DNA from: CAZFCK01 sp964517355 | GTDB lineage: Bacteria; Desulfobacterota; Desulfovibrionia; Desulfovibrionales; Desulfovibrionaceae | Length of the DNA stretch: 7,271 bases | NCBI GenBank assembly: GCA_964517355.1 | Contig: CAZFCK010000235.1 | Location: 1 to 7,271 of the forward strand | Reading direction: 5' to 3' | In this document: piece after piece, positions 7,188-7,271 of the stretch | Position numbering within the stretch: position 1 is the stretch's first letter | How the letters are laid out: every line of letters begins with the position of its first letter | The notes under the pieces: generated by a model | Databases searched by the model: none | What the model saw: only the letters and a program-made list of their open reading frames with translations | Told to the model about the DNA's origin: nothing | Made by a program: the position numbers and the translations under genes

Positions 7188-7240
7188 TAGAGCATCTCAC
7201 GCTTGAAAAGCGCTAGTTGCTCTTATGCATTTCCCTGGAA
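7188..7240 (-). repeat. Palindromic intergenic repeat, copy 2 (inverted)
   Basis: The reverse complement matches 1-53 at 51 of 53 positions. The internal hairpin (7189-7204 with 7208-7223, loop GAA) pairs at 13 of 16 positions. One of the two differences from copy 1 falls in the stem and breaks a pair that is intact in copy 1. It lies upstream of the VOC gene, just beyond an AT-rich stretch (7174-7189). It continues directly into a second hairpin at 7233-7261, so the full unit is probably longer than 53 bp. Confidence 0.8.
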
Positions 7241-7261
7241 CAATTGGAAATTGTTTCAGGG
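7233..7261. repeat. Second palindrome adjoining repeat copy 2
   Basis: CCCTGGAACAATT (7233-7245) and AATTGTTTCAGGG (7249-7261) form a 13-bp stem with one G-T pair around a 3-nt loop. Its left arm overlaps the last eight bases of repeat copy 2, so the two hairpins look like modules of one element. No T-run follows on either strand. The matching part of copy 1 would lie upstream of base 1 and cannot be checked. Confidence 0.65.
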
Positions 7262-7271
7262 GAGAGCCTTG

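Overview
The window is GC-rich bacterial DNA with frequent GTG starts and clear GGAG-type ribosome binding sites. It encodes the selenocysteine synthase SelA, so the host makes selenoproteins. Base composition, the style of FolC, SelA and the M18 peptidase, and the dispersed palindromic repeats look most like a sulfate-reducing deltaproteobacterium of the Desulfovibrionaceae. That placement is an inference from recall, not a database result.

Layout. Positions 1-53 hold one copy of a palindromic repeat. Then come three housekeeping genes on the + strand: folC (99-1421, folylpolyglutamate/dihydrofolate synthase), selA (1488-2900) and an M18-family aminopeptidase (2916-4343). The gap between selA and the peptidase is only 15 nt, so these two are probably co-transcribed. 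Hand counts of single 60-base lines in folC and selA give about 75-77% GC; one line in the peptidase gives 58%.

From about 4344 the character changes. The genes are small accessory types, the spacers are long, and sampled lines fall to about 53-60% GC. A 285-bp spacer carries a good promoter candidate and several hairpins, two of them mutually exclusive. It leads to a RimJ/RimL-type acetyltransferase (4629-5213). A 316-bp spacer without a convincing gene follows, then a second, unrelated GNAT acetyltransferase (5530-5985) and an AraC-type regulator (6054-6734). A VOC/glyoxalase-fold gene (7081-6692, - strand) converges on the regulator, and the two 3' ends overlap by 43 bp. The VOC promoter region contains a short inverted repeat with the geometry of a MerR-type operator.

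A second copy of the terminal repeat lies at 7188-7240 in inverted orientation, 51 of 53 bases identical to 1-53, and continues into another strong hairpin (7233-7261). The pair brackets the whole window. Because the bracketed segment includes housekeeping genes, a dispersed REP/MITE-like intergenic repeat is more likely than a 7-kb mobile element.

folC, selA and the peptidase serve folate polyglutamylation, Sec-tRNA synthesis and peptide turnover. The GNAT-GNAT-AraC-VOC group looks like a small acquired set for modifying or binding small molecules. I found no clear new system. The least explained items are the inverted palindromic repeats, the structured leader before the first acetyltransferase, and the open frame before the second.
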